From Pseudomonadota bacterium (GTDB taxonomy: Bacteria > Pseudomonadota > Gammaproteobacteria > Steroidobacterales > Steroidobacteraceae), in the NCBI GenBank assembly GCA_023423065.1, contig JAFAGC010000036.1:1-34454 (forward strand): a DNA stretch of 34,454 nucleotides. The letters are read 5' to 3'. The notes under the pieces are model-generated. The model was not told where the DNA came from. It searched no databases and saw only the letters and a program-made list of their open reading frames with translations. Positions 8,191 to 15,173 of the stretch are shown here, one piece after another. Within the stretch, counting starts at the first letter, position 1; each line of letters begins with the position of its first letter. A program made the translations under genes and the position numbers.

Positions 8191-9038
8191 ACAGTCCTGC
8201 GGTCCTCGACGTTGAGCTTGAGGCCGTGGACACCTGGCCGCCGGAATTCCTCCAGGCCGCAGTGCAGAATCGCGAGCTCATCCTTTCCTTTCAGCGCGAG
8301 AGGCAGCGCATCGACCGACTCGGATGGGATGACATCCTGGTTCGCATTAATCCTCCGGAAAACAGATACGAGGATGAATACAAAGCGCTGGTGGATCGTC
8401 TCGATGAATCTCTCGTGCGCCACCGGATCGTGGGGTATCACTGCACACGCCTGACGCCGGGCGAGATCCGTACCATCAAAGCGAACGGGCTTCGACTTCT
8501 CTCTACGGACCTTGTCCGCCAGCGCCTTGATTCGTGCGTCGCCGATGGACACATGACGTCCGTCCAGTGCGAGTATCTAGTCGGAAGCCAGATCATGCGT
8601 GAAAGCCTCGGAAACCGGCACGGCAACCGAACGGGCATGATCTGGTTTTGCCCGAACCGTTCGACGCTGCAGGAATCGTCGGGCGTCTATCGCCTGTTCC
8701 GCTCCTGGGGCGGGGAAGCCGTATATCTCGGGCGCGAAGAGGATGAAAAGATCGCCGCCGTCCTCGCCGGCATCGGCACACCCTGCATCGTGAAATGCGC
8801 CATCCCGTTTCCTTGCGATGACCCTTACTACCCGCAATTTGCAGCGCGCTTCTTCTCTCAGTTCATATCGAATGACTTCGAATATCCGGAGCCGAGTCCC
8901 GGTTTCGATCTCTGCACAAAGCGCGACCTGCTTGGCTCTGAAGTTCTTGAGGTCATCGAATTCTCCGATCCACGCTTCGAAAGCCTGACCGCTTGCTCAA
9001 CCTGGCCGGCGCCTTACCGCATCATTGGCGCCACATGA
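8187..9038 (+). CDS. Unknown protein with ADP-ribosyltransferase-like motifs
   Basis: 283 residues. ATG 8187 is chosen for its ATGA overlap with the preceding stop. The block GYHCTRLT (83-90), then EIRTIKANGLRLLS, is of the kind that begins ADP-ribosyltransferase-fold proteins (a His-x-Thr/Arg strand followed by a helix and 'GL'). Downstream, TGMIWFC (149-155), SGVYRLFRSWGG (165-176) and EAVY (177-180) could supply the Tyr and Glu of an H-Y-E triad (H85, Y168, E177 or nearby). This is an inference from pattern, without alignment. As the last gene of the operon with nuclease and HEPN proteins it would be a plausible effector. It ends 5 bp from the end of the convergent Fic/AlbA_2 operon. Confidence 0.6.
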   Translation: MNSPAVLDVELEAVDTWPPEFLQAAVQNRELILSFQRERQRIDRLGWDDILVRINPPENRYEDEYKALVDRLDESLVRHRIVGYHCTRLTPGEIRTIKANGLRLLSTDLVRQRLDSCVADGHMTSVQCEYLVGSQIMRESLGNRHGNRTGMIWFCPNRSTLQESSGVYRLFRSWGGEAVYLGREEDEKIAAVLAGIGTPCIVKCAIPFPCDDPYYPQFAARFFSQFISNDFEYPEPSPGFDLCTKRDLLGSEVLEVIEFSDPRFESLTACSTWPAPYRIIGAT

Positions 9039-9043
9039 AGCGC

Positions 9044-10420
9044 TCAGAACATCCCATGCGGCTTGTCGGCTTTGAGAATGCTCTTCCATTGTTCCGGCGG
9101 CGCCTTTCGGTTACTTGCACCGCTTCGTATATACAAATGAAATTCTTGCTGCAGGGCCACCGGGCCGTGCGCACCCTCCGAAACTTCGATGATGCCGACA
9201 AGCATCCCGTCAATCTCGACGTGCGAGAAGGCGAGCGCGACTTCGCCGTGCAGCAACTCCTTGATACGGTTTCTGAGCGCGCCGAAATAGCGGTCAATCG
9301 CCGCGTCTCCAATTTCCTGCTTGGCCCATTCTCTGAGAGCCTCGCCCATTCCAGAGATCGTGCAGTCATCGTTGACTCCTAAATAGATGTGTCCGCCCTC
9401 GGCATTGGCAAGAGCAGCGACCGTCTCGACGACTTCACGCAATTTCGGATTCTGGTTGCCGCGCTTGATCACGTCCTCCTTCGGAGAGCGCTTGTCCGCA
9501 ATCTCGATGAACGGCTTGAACTCAATTCGCAGTCCTTCGCCGCTTTGGCATGCCTTACGTACCTGATCCTGGAGCGCGCGCTCAACCGATCCCGCGCTAG
9601 CTCGGCTCTGGCGGGAAAACTGATCCTCGCGGCGGTAGTCGTAGACCGCGGCATTACGATCGATGAGGAAGTATTCAAAGCGGTCCGCAGCTTCCGGCAC
9701 AGCCAGCGCGGCTTTACGATCCGCCACTGGAGCCTCGACATGATGAAGCGTTTTTCCTTCCCAATACGCGCCCTTGACGAGCAGGGACAGGGTCGAGGTC
9801 TTTGTACCGGCGATCGTAATATCAAGCGTTCGTTCGCCGGAGAACGCGGCATCGGCAATGTAGGCACGTATTTCCGGCAACAGGAAGAGCACATGGTCAT
9901 TCCGTGAATCGCGGTCGCCGTGATAAACGCGAAGCGGCAGCCAGTCGCGCGCCGCCCCGTCCGCGTCGGGATAATACGGTTGATCGACAGCCAGCAATGT
10001 GCGGACTGACGCTCTGCCGCCGCCCGTCGCGAAGGGTAGCGAGACTACATGCCCGGCGCGCGTCATGTAGTCATTATTGACGGGCAAGAGCTCGTCGCTC
10101 CAGTGAGTGTTCTGTGCGCGCTGTAACTGGATCTCGCCGAAGCTCACATTCCCCTTCTGCAGATCGCGCGCGAACTTCAAGCACTCCTTTTGCGTGAGGA
10201 AGTCCTCGAAGAGAATCGCCTGCGGATACTCACGCGATGGCACGCGCTTCGGGACAGCCGCATCTGGCAAGAAGGCTTCAACCGTGCAGCACACAAGCTC
10301 CCACTTGGCGTTTCCCTTCGTCAGAACGGCCCTTCGCCTGAACCTTCTCCCGTTTCCGACAGCTTCGAGGCGCTGAATGAGCCTGCCGGGAACTTTGTCA
10401 TTTGTGTATTCGCGATCCAT
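9044..10420 (-). CDS. Schlafen/AlbA_2-domain protein
   Basis: 458 residues, last gene of the minus-strand operon 13848 to 9044. ATG 10420 overlaps the upstream stop by 23 bp. The C-terminal ~150 residues are a Schlafen AlbA_2 domain: EGLRIEFKPF (295-304, with E295, E300 and K302), VETVAALANAEGGHIYLGVN (331-350), DDCTISG (351-357), and a terminal strand with YIRSGASN. AlbA_2 domains act as nucleic-acid-binding or nuclease modules in defence proteins and regulators. The N-terminal ~280 residues are not recognised. They contain many aromatic and beta segments and may be a sensor or substrate domain that partners the 576-residue protein encoded just upstream. Confidence 0.75.
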   Translation of the reverse strand: MDREYTNDKVPGRLIQRLEAVGNGRRFRRRAVLTKGNAKWELVCCTVEAFLPDAAVPKRVPSREYPQAILFEDFLTQKECLKFARDLQKGNVSFGEIQLQRAQNTHWSDELLPVNNDYMTRAGHVVSLPFATGGGRASVRTLLAVDQPYYPDADGAARDWLPLRVYHGDRDSRNDHVLFLLPEIRAYIADAAFSGERTLDITIAGTKTSTLSLLVKGAYWEGKTLHHVEAPVADRKAALAVPEAADRFEYFLIDRNAAVYDYRREDQFSRQSRASAGSVERALQDQVRKACQSGEGLRIEFKPFIEIADKRSPKEDVIKRGNQNPKLREVVETVAALANAEGGHIYLGVNDDCTISGMGEALREWAKQEIGDAAIDRYFGALRNRIKELLHGEVALAFSHVEIDGMLVGIIEVSEGAHGPVALQQEFHLYIRSGASNRKAPPEQWKSILKADKPHGMF

Positions 10421-12128
10421 CGTCTCGTAATTCCTGTGTAAGCGTCTTTTCGATCAGTTCCAGCTCGCCAGCGACCTGTCCGCACACAAATCTGAAGTGA
10501 TTGGCGAAGCTCTCATGCTCCCTGAGCACATCCTGAATCAGTTGGTCCCTCTCGCTGCCGCCGCTGTGCCCTTTCGCTTTCGTCCGCACGTATTGAATCG
10601 TGCGCAGACCAGCCAGCTTTCCAACTTCACCTGCGGGTTTTCCCTTGTTCAATAGCTTTTCAAGGAGCGCGATCGTCTTGTCATCTTTGTCATACGGCAC
10701 TTTCTCTGCGTCCAACTTCGCGCGGATGGCTTTCGTCTCAAAACCTTCCACTAGCACCTTTGCCAGATCCAAAAATGCTTCCGCCCATTCGTCCGGGCTG
10801 GCGGTAAGCGGAGTGTTCACGCGAGCGAGCAGCTTTTCGTCGCGCAACGTCCACCATGGAACCTTCTCGCTCTGCCAGCGATGGATGATCTGCATGGTGT
10901 CCATCAGCGGATCCGGAATGGCTTCGAATTTTCCTTCAAAGTCCGTTGTGATGGCGCGCTGTGAAATTCCGGCCTTCGGTTTCTCGTTGTAGGCCACCCA
11001 ATGCATCTGCTCTGAGTACGGAAGGCTGCGCAAGTAAACGATGTACGCGAAAACCTGCCCAGCTTCATTGACGTCGATGGCATTGAGATGCCAGGCCGCC
11101 CGGCACGAAACGTCGCGCTCTCCGACAGTGTATTTTTCGCGGTCGGCTTTGTATTTGAGCAGCACGTCGGGACGAAAAAACGCGGGCGACAATTCAAACG
11201 GCAGCGAATTTCCTTTTGCCTCAAAGTAGTTCGTCGTAGCGGCCGGGTCGGTGGAAATTTTCCTCACCTGTTTGTTGCGCCAGTCACTGGCGATGAACTC
11301 CGCATACTGCCCGTCCTCCTTCTGTACGCGAGCGCCCCAAGGAGGAAAGACGACCTTCTTCGAGCGGCGTGGGCGGATGATCTGCACGCCGCGCAGATAG
11401 GAAGCGTGGCCGTTGATCTTCTGGTGGAAGAACAGATCTTCCGAAAGCTGGATATCCTGCGGGGGCTCGCTCGACCAGCCGGAGAATCCTGCGTTCCGGT
11501 ACAGCGGGATATCGAACATGCGTACAAGCGAGGAATTGCCGGCAACCAGGTACTCCTCGAGCGGCTCCCATTTGAAGGTCGCCAACCCCAATGCACTTCC
11601 CTTGTCCTCACGAGTCGTGATCGAGACGGTGTGCTCGATATCTCCGTGCCTATTGAAGCGACAGTGCGCGCGCCTCTCCGGGCGCCAGTGGATTTGCGCG
11701 AGGTGGGCGTATTCCTGGTGAAGCTCAAGGTAATTCCGTCCTGGGCCGGTCCACTCTTCAAAGGTGCGACCAAAGATCAGCTGCACACCCCCATCGAGCG
11801 TCTTGCTTGCCGTTCCTGTCAGCCCCCGTTCGATCCAAGTGTCGCCTGCGCTCGATACGATGCTCGCGATCGAGCGATGAGCGTTGAAGTTCCAACCCAT
11901 GAGGTCTTTTCGGTCGATGGGCGACAGTCGCTCATCCGAAACAGCGACCGAGTTAATGAAGGTGTGCTCGCTCGACGCAAAGACGACCAGTTCGTCTTCA
12001 GCCGCGTTCCGCTGCAGGAAAGCGATGTGCGCATCGCCCCGTAGCCAACGGGCGAATTCCGGCGGGCCTGGGGGCGCAGCATCCAGATTGGTGATCGCCT
12101 CGATGATCTTCTTGTGCTCGTAGTTCAT
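10398..12128 (-). CDS. Large unknown protein with a C-terminal HEPN-like motif
   Basis: 576 residues, ATG 12128, overlapping by ATGA the stop of the small upstream gene. No assignable domain in the first ~430 residues, which are rich in Trp, Tyr and Phe and look mixed alpha/beta (for example GDAHIAFLQRNAAEDELVVF around 31-50). The C-terminal ~150 residues are helical. They carry R515-TKAKG-H521 in the context LRTIQYVRTKAKGHSGGSE, an R-x5-H match to the HEPN signature, followed by a long final helix. The position between Fic and AlbA_2 genes, with overlaps on both sides, implies a shared complex or pathway. It could be the system's sensor with an RNase-like tail. Function inferred, not known. 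Confidence 0.65.
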   Translation of the reverse strand: MNYEHKKIIEAITNLDAAPPGPPEFARWLRGDAHIAFLQRNAAEDELVVFASSEHTFINSVAVSDERLSPIDRKDLMGWNFNAHRSIASIVSSAGDTWIERGLTGTASKTLDGGVQLIFGRTFEEWTGPGRNYLELHQEYAHLAQIHWRPERRAHCRFNRHGDIEHTVSITTREDKGSALGLATFKWEPLEEYLVAGNSSLVRMFDIPLYRNAGFSGWSSEPPQDIQLSEDLFFHQKINGHASYLRGVQIIRPRRSKKVVFPPWGARVQKEDGQYAEFIASDWRNKQVRKISTDPAATTNYFEAKGNSLPFELSPAFFRPDVLLKYKADREKYTVGERDVSCRAAWHLNAIDVNEAGQVFAYIVYLRSLPYSEQMHWVAYNEKPKAGISQRAITTDFEGKFEAIPDPLMDTMQIIHRWQSEKVPWWTLRDEKLLARVNTPLTASPDEWAEAFLDLAKVLVEGFETKAIRAKLDAEKVPYDKDDKTIALLEKLLNKGKPAGEVGKLAGLRTIQYVRTKAKGHSGGSERDQLIQDVLREHESFANHFRFVCGQVAGELELIEKTLTQELRDDGSRIHK

Positions 12129-12289
12129 TCAGCCGGTGTCGCATGTTTAAGCGAAGAGAGGCAAGAATCGAGAATCTCGATTTCGTGCGTCGACGCCACC
12201 TCATTCATCTCCACGCAGTCGAACGCCATATGTTTTGGCTCGACGAAGAAACGCTTCGCGCGCTCCCTCGCGGCCTCATTCTTGCTCAT
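12125..12289 (-). CDS. Overlooked 54-residue protein between Fic and the 576-residue gene
   Basis: A small frame below common length cut-offs: ATG at 12289-12287 (MSKNEAARERAKRF...), stop at 12127-12125 after 54 codons. It overlaps the Fic stop by ATGA and the next gene's ATG by ATGA, so it exactly bridges two genes that would otherwise be 157 bp apart. That double overlap is the main evidence that it is real. The product is acidic to neutral and helical (VEMNEVASTHEIEILDSCLS). It lacks the [S/T]xxxE[G/N] motif of FicA/VbhA-type antitoxins, so it is not an obvious Fic inhibitor. It may be an adaptor or antitoxin for the downstream protein; no family recognised. Confidence 0.65.
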   Translation of the reverse strand: MSKNEAARERAKRFFVEPKHMAFDCVEMNEVASTHEIEILDSCLSSLKHATPAE

Positions 12290-13848
12290 AGTCTGACCTT
12301 GCGTGCGGTCGCCGAAGAAATGCTCTTTGGGTAACTGCTGGCAAGCTCGGCTAGAAACTTCGCAAACGGCTTGATGTCTCCGCCCACGCTTGCGCGCTCA
12401 AGCGCAGCCATGTAATCCGCGCGGCGCTCCACGGGAACTATGGTCCATGGGTATCCGCCGGAAGAGAGCATGAGATTCATCATGAATCGACCCATGCGCC
12501 CGTTCCCGTCCATGTAGGGATGGATGTACACGAACATGAAGTGCCCGAGCACGACGCGTACTGCCGCATCTTCTTCACTCTCCAGAAGGCCGAACAGCGC
12601 GGACATGAGTTCACGCACCGCTTCAATGTTTGGCGGCGTGTGCATCGAACGCCGGATGTAGACCGGAGCACTTCGGTAACCGGCGAGATCGGCTGCGCGA
12701 AGAATGCCTGCCGTGACGCTCGGGCTGAACAGTTCGCGATACCAAGTGGCGTGATCGCGATCAGCGACCCGCCCTGCGTTCTCGCCACCCAAGACCTTCT
12801 TGATGCTCTGTTCGACCGACTGAAATGCCTGCCAGTATCCGCGGGCTGCCAGTGCGTTTCGGTCAGCCTGATCGTCTTTGTTTATATCGGGATTCCAGTT
12901 ACCAGCGCGAACGTTCTCGATGAGCACTGCGCCGACTTTGTACCCCTCGATTGACAACGAGTTGTAGGCGTCGTTGACGTAGATCTCTTCAACCTGCTTC
13001 AGGTATGCGGCAGTGCTCTTGGGTCGACCTGGCGCTGCTGGAAAGATGCGGAGCACGTCCTCGCGCATCCGCGCCCAGTCCATGCGCATGCGATTGACGT
13101 AGGGTGAAGTTTCGCGGGCGCCAAACGCTATGAGAGAGTGGTCCTCAAACGGATCGCTTTCGCTTACTGTGTATCCGGCGGCCTGCATCGCTCCGACGAT
13201 GTCATCGGCGATACGGTCGCGACCAATGTTTCTGAAGGCCGCCGCCAGTCGGCCGGCGACCGTGCTGCGTCCTCCATCGAGCAACCGGCTCAGGAGGTCG
13301 GATGCATCTTGAACCATGGCGAGCGCCGCGCGCATTTCAGTTGACCGAGAAACAAATTGCGCCGGCGAACAGGAGAGCAGCGCGGCAGCTAGTTTGTAGA
13401 CTCGAACGCCGTCTTTGATCTCGCGATCGACGGTGGGAGGCAAATCGAGGCGAACATCGAATATCGAAGTCCCGTGAATGAACTCCGTGGGCTTGTTGTT
13501 TCCGCGCGGTGAGCGCACGAGCAACTGTCGCGGCACGGTCCAGTTGCCCGTATGCAAGCTGATGGATTGCTCCGGACTGACGCACCAGCCATCGTCGAAT
13601 CGGGAGTCAAGGTAGGACGAGCAGAATGACCAGAACGATGCGTACCAGGATGTGCTCTCACCTGCTGGCTCGTCCGGCCGGCACGGGATGTACCAGCCCC
13701 TGATCACTTCTTTGATGAAGCCGGCTTTAACCAGACGCTCGCGGTGCGTACGGCTCATGTCGCTGGCGCGAAGCGCAGCGCGCCCCGCGTCCTGAAGCTC
13801 CTTCAGAACGGCAAGGGAAGCGGCCAATTTGTCGGCGGGCGTCGCCAT
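12286..13848 (-). CDS. Fic family protein with AbiEi-like N-terminal domain
   Basis: 520 residues from ATG 13848. The Fic active-site loop HPYMDGNGRMGR is at 443-454, with the catalytic H443 and the GNGR anion hole intact, so transferase (probably AMP-transferring) activity is expected. S297-LSI-E301-G302 matches the inhibitory helix motif [S/T]xxxE[G/N] N-terminal to the Fic core, the arrangement of self-inhibited class II Fic proteins. The first ~60 residues (AGRAALRASDMSRTHRERLV, KAGFIKEVIRGWYI) resemble the winged-helix N-terminus of AbiEi-type antitoxins, so it may bind DNA and regulate itself at the repeats upstream. First gene of the operon with the small gene, the 576-residue gene and AlbA_2. 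No strong ribosome binding site is seen. Confidence 0.85.
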   Translation of the reverse strand: MATPADKLAASLAVLKELQDAGRAALRASDMSRTHRERLVKAGFIKEVIRGWYIPCRPDEPAGESTSWYASFWSFCSSYLDSRFDDGWCVSPEQSISLHTGNWTVPRQLLVRSPRGNNKPTEFIHGTSIFDVRLDLPPTVDREIKDGVRVYKLAAALLSCSPAQFVSRSTEMRAALAMVQDASDLLSRLLDGGRSTVAGRLAAAFRNIGRDRIADDIVGAMQAAGYTVSESDPFEDHSLIAFGARETSPYVNRMRMDWARMREDVLRIFPAAPGRPKSTAAYLKQVEEIYVNDAYNSLSIEGYKVGAVLIENVRAGNWNPDINKDDQADRNALAARGYWQAFQSVEQSIKKVLGGENAGRVADRDHATWYRELFSPSVTAGILRAADLAGYRSAPVYIRRSMHTPPNIEAVRELMSALFGLLESEEDAAVRVVLGHFMFVYIHPYMDGNGRMGRFMMNLMLSSGGYPWTIVPVERRADYMAALERASVGGDIKPFAKFLAELASSYPKSISSATARKVRL

Positions 13849-13862
13849 GAGCGATTGCTAGA

Positions 13863-13958
13863 TCTAGGGTTTGGAGTTGTACGGTTTCTAGGTTTTAGTG
13901 TTGTATTGTTTCTAGGTTTTGGCGTCAAGCGGTTTCTAGGTTTTGGCGCCAAATCGCC
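13863..13958. repeat. Four 24-bp tandem repeats upstream of the Fic operon
   Basis: TCTAGG (plus-strand reading) recurs at 13863, 13887, 13911 and 13935, an exact 24-bp period. The core TCTAGGTTTT is identical in copies 2-4 and differs by one base in copy 1. The second half of each unit is looser (GG.GT....GGTT in copies 1 and 3), and copy 4 degenerates after GGCGCC. The array lies 15 to 110 bp upstream of the Fic ATG and contains the best promoter candidate. Iterated direct repeats of this kind are typical binding sites for a protein that assembles along DNA. Copy 1 is preceded by a 10-bp palindrome, CTAGATCTAG (13858-13867). Confidence 0.8.
13900..13928 (-). promoter_or_regulatory. Probable sigma70 promoter of the Fic operon, inside the repeats
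   Basis: On the minus strand TTGACG (13928-13923) is followed after 17 bp by TACAAC (13905-13900). The -35 box matches consensus at 5 of 6 positions and the -10 at 4 of 6, with ideal spacing. Transcription would start near 13893, leaving a leader of about 45 nt. The -35 and spacer lie within repeat copy 3 and the -10 in copy 2, so a repeat-binding protein would compete with RNA polymerase. Autoregulation by the AbiEi-like domain of the Fic protein is an inference. Confidence 0.45.
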
Positions 13959-13970
13959 TCCCGGCTGGCC

Positions 13971-14006
13971 CCGACTGCGCCCGAAGGCCTGAGACCGCGC
14001 AGTCGG
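13971..14006. repeat. 10-bp perfect inverted repeat between mobC and the Fic repeats
   Basis: CCGACTGCGC (13971-13980) and GCGCAGTCGG (13997-14006) are perfect inverted copies around a 16-nt loop, 22 bp after the mobC stop on the minus strand. It could end the mobC transcript, but no T-run follows on either strand, so it is not a classical intrinsic terminator. A protein-binding or transfer-origin hairpin is an alternative given mobC next door. Confidence 0.5.
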
Positions 14007-14027
14007 CCGGAGACCGAGCCGCGTGAC

Positions 14028-14579
14028 CTAACCGCCGCCTTCGGAATCTCCAATGGTCCAACTTCGAAGGTTCGCCTTGAGCAGCGCCTTGGTGTTCTCG
14101 CGCAGCGCTTCGCAGATCTTGAGCATTGCCCGGAACTCATCGCGCACTGAGTTGGGCCACCCGCCTCCCTCATTAGCCACCTTGGCAATCTGATTGATGT
14201 TCCGGCCAATGGCCGCCAGCTCGGCGATGCTGCGCTTGAGCGCGAGCAATTCATCCTTTGGCAACGGCGTGAGCGATCGTAAATGAGCCCGCACCAGGAC
14301 GGAGACATAGGTCGCCGCAGGCATCGCTCGAGCCGCAGCCCGATCGCGCAGTAAGACCTGATCGCTGGGCTGCAGGCGGACAGTCAGTCGCGCCTGGCGA
14401 AGCCCTCCGTCGTCCCGCTTGGGCTCCGAGAGCACTGCATCGCCGACGCTTCGGAGCATGACTCCGAGCAATTGCTTGAGAAGCGCGGACTCGGTTTGGC
14501 CTTCGCGCAGTGCAAGCGCGCGAAGCCGCAGCTTCGTCTCCTGAGTCACGCGCAAGTGAATGAACGCCGATGCCGCCAT
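14028..14579 (-). CDS. mobC: MobC-like relaxosome accessory protein
   Basis: 183 residues from ATG 14579 (alternative starts not obvious). The C-terminal half has the MobC hallmark: a Leu-rich helix followed by IGRNINQIAKVAN (124-136), matching the family pattern 'hGxNhNQIAkxxN'. The N-terminal half is ribbon-helix-helix-like (ASAFIHLRVTQETKLRLRAL and LTVRLQPSDQVLLRDRA), consistent with DNA binding. MobC proteins help a MOBP relaxase open the origin of transfer. No relaxase gene follows or precedes it in this window, which is unusual because the two are normally adjacent. Either the relaxase was lost, or the element is mobilised in trans by another plasmid or ICE. Confidence 0.75.
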   Translation of the reverse strand: MAASAFIHLRVTQETKLRLRALALREGQTESALLKQLLGVMLRSVGDAVLSEPKRDDGGLRQARLTVRLQPSDQVLLRDRAAARAMPAATYVSVLVRAHLRSLTPLPKDELLALKRSIAELAAIGRNINQIAKVANEGGGWPNSVRDEFRAMLKICEALRENTKALLKANLRSWTIGDSEGGG

Positions 14580-14613
14580 GCGTGTGATCGTGAGACAAGA
14601 GCCGCCGCGAGGC

Positions 14614-14621
14614 TATCCTGC
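14614..14621 (+). other. Possible nic site of an origin of transfer
   Basis: TATCCTGC at 14614-14621 matches the nic consensus YATCCTG|Y of the IncP/RP4 (MOBP) group and lies 35 bp upstream of the mobC start, where an origin of transfer would be expected. An 8-bp match in about 200 bp of non-coding DNA is unlikely by chance but is not proof. I found no clear flanking inverted repeat of the kind seen in RP4. Confidence 0.35.
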
Positions 14622-14777
14622 CTTTCACTCCAAATTCAGCCGAAACCCCACACTGCCGTACATCTCGCATTCACCGCCGCTAACTAGATTTCGAGTGCCG
14701 CACGTCATCAACGTTTAGCTCGAATCTTCGGCGATACCTCAACTGACAACGTTCCCCACGGCGTGAAAACATGAGCC

Positions 14778-15173
14778 ATGAGTGACACCTCGTCCCTTGC
14801 CGTTCTGAACCACACGTCGAAAGCGCATGCAGCACTGGCACCCCGCTTCATCCGATTGCGCGACGCACCTACGTACCTCGGCATGGACAAGAACCGCTTC
14901 AACCGCGAAGTGCGCCCCGACGTCCTCACCCTCCGCATCGGCGTCCAAGGCATCGCCTTCGATCGCGTTGACCTCGATGCATGGGCGGACGACTATAAGA
15001 GCCGCAACGGGTGCCATGCGGCTCGCTCACACAGGAGCAAATCATGGGAACCCAGAAAATGTCAGGTCTCACCAAGCGCGGTGGAACCTGGCACATCGAC
15101 AAGGTGTTCAGAGGAACGCGCTTTCGCGAAAGCACTGGAACAGGCGAGATCGTCAAAGCCCAGGAACTGCTAG
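14778..15173 (+). CDS. Excisionase-like DNA-binding protein
   Basis: 131 residues from ATG 14778. The segment around residues 22-78 (APRFIRLRDAPTYLGMDKNR, then a strand, IGVQGIAFDRVDLDAWADDY) is a MerR/Xis-like winged-helix unit as found in small proteins placed just before tyrosine integrases in proteobacterial islands. It probably directs excision. Its last ~43 codons overlap the integrase start at 15044 by 130 bp in another frame. The tail (GTSTRCSEERAFAKALEQAR) resembles the tails I remember in homologues, so the long overlap appears to be a family trait rather than an error. Confidence 0.65.
   Translation: MSDTSSLAVLNHTSKAHAALAPRFIRLRDAPTYLGMDKNRFNREVRPDVLTLRIGVQGIAFDRVDLDAWADDYKSRNGCHAARSHRSKSWEPRKCQVSPSAVEPGTSTRCSEERAFAKALEQARSSKPRNC

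Noticed and set aside
12125..12289. FicA/VbhA-type antitoxin
   Set aside because: The [S/T]xxxE[G/N] inhibitory motif is absent from the small protein; it is present in the Fic protein itself at 297-302.
12143..12334. Plus-strand 63-codon frame opposite the small gene
   Set aside because: It lies antisense to the small gene and the Fic end, has no ribosome binding site, and the minus-strand frame is better supported by its double overlap.
13863..13958. CRISPR array
   Set aside because: The repeats are 24 bp head to tail without unique spacers and no cas gene is present.
14250..14670. Alternative minus-strand frame over mobC
   Set aside because: It has Arg/Ser-rich shadow composition, whereas mobC in the other frame has a clear family motif.
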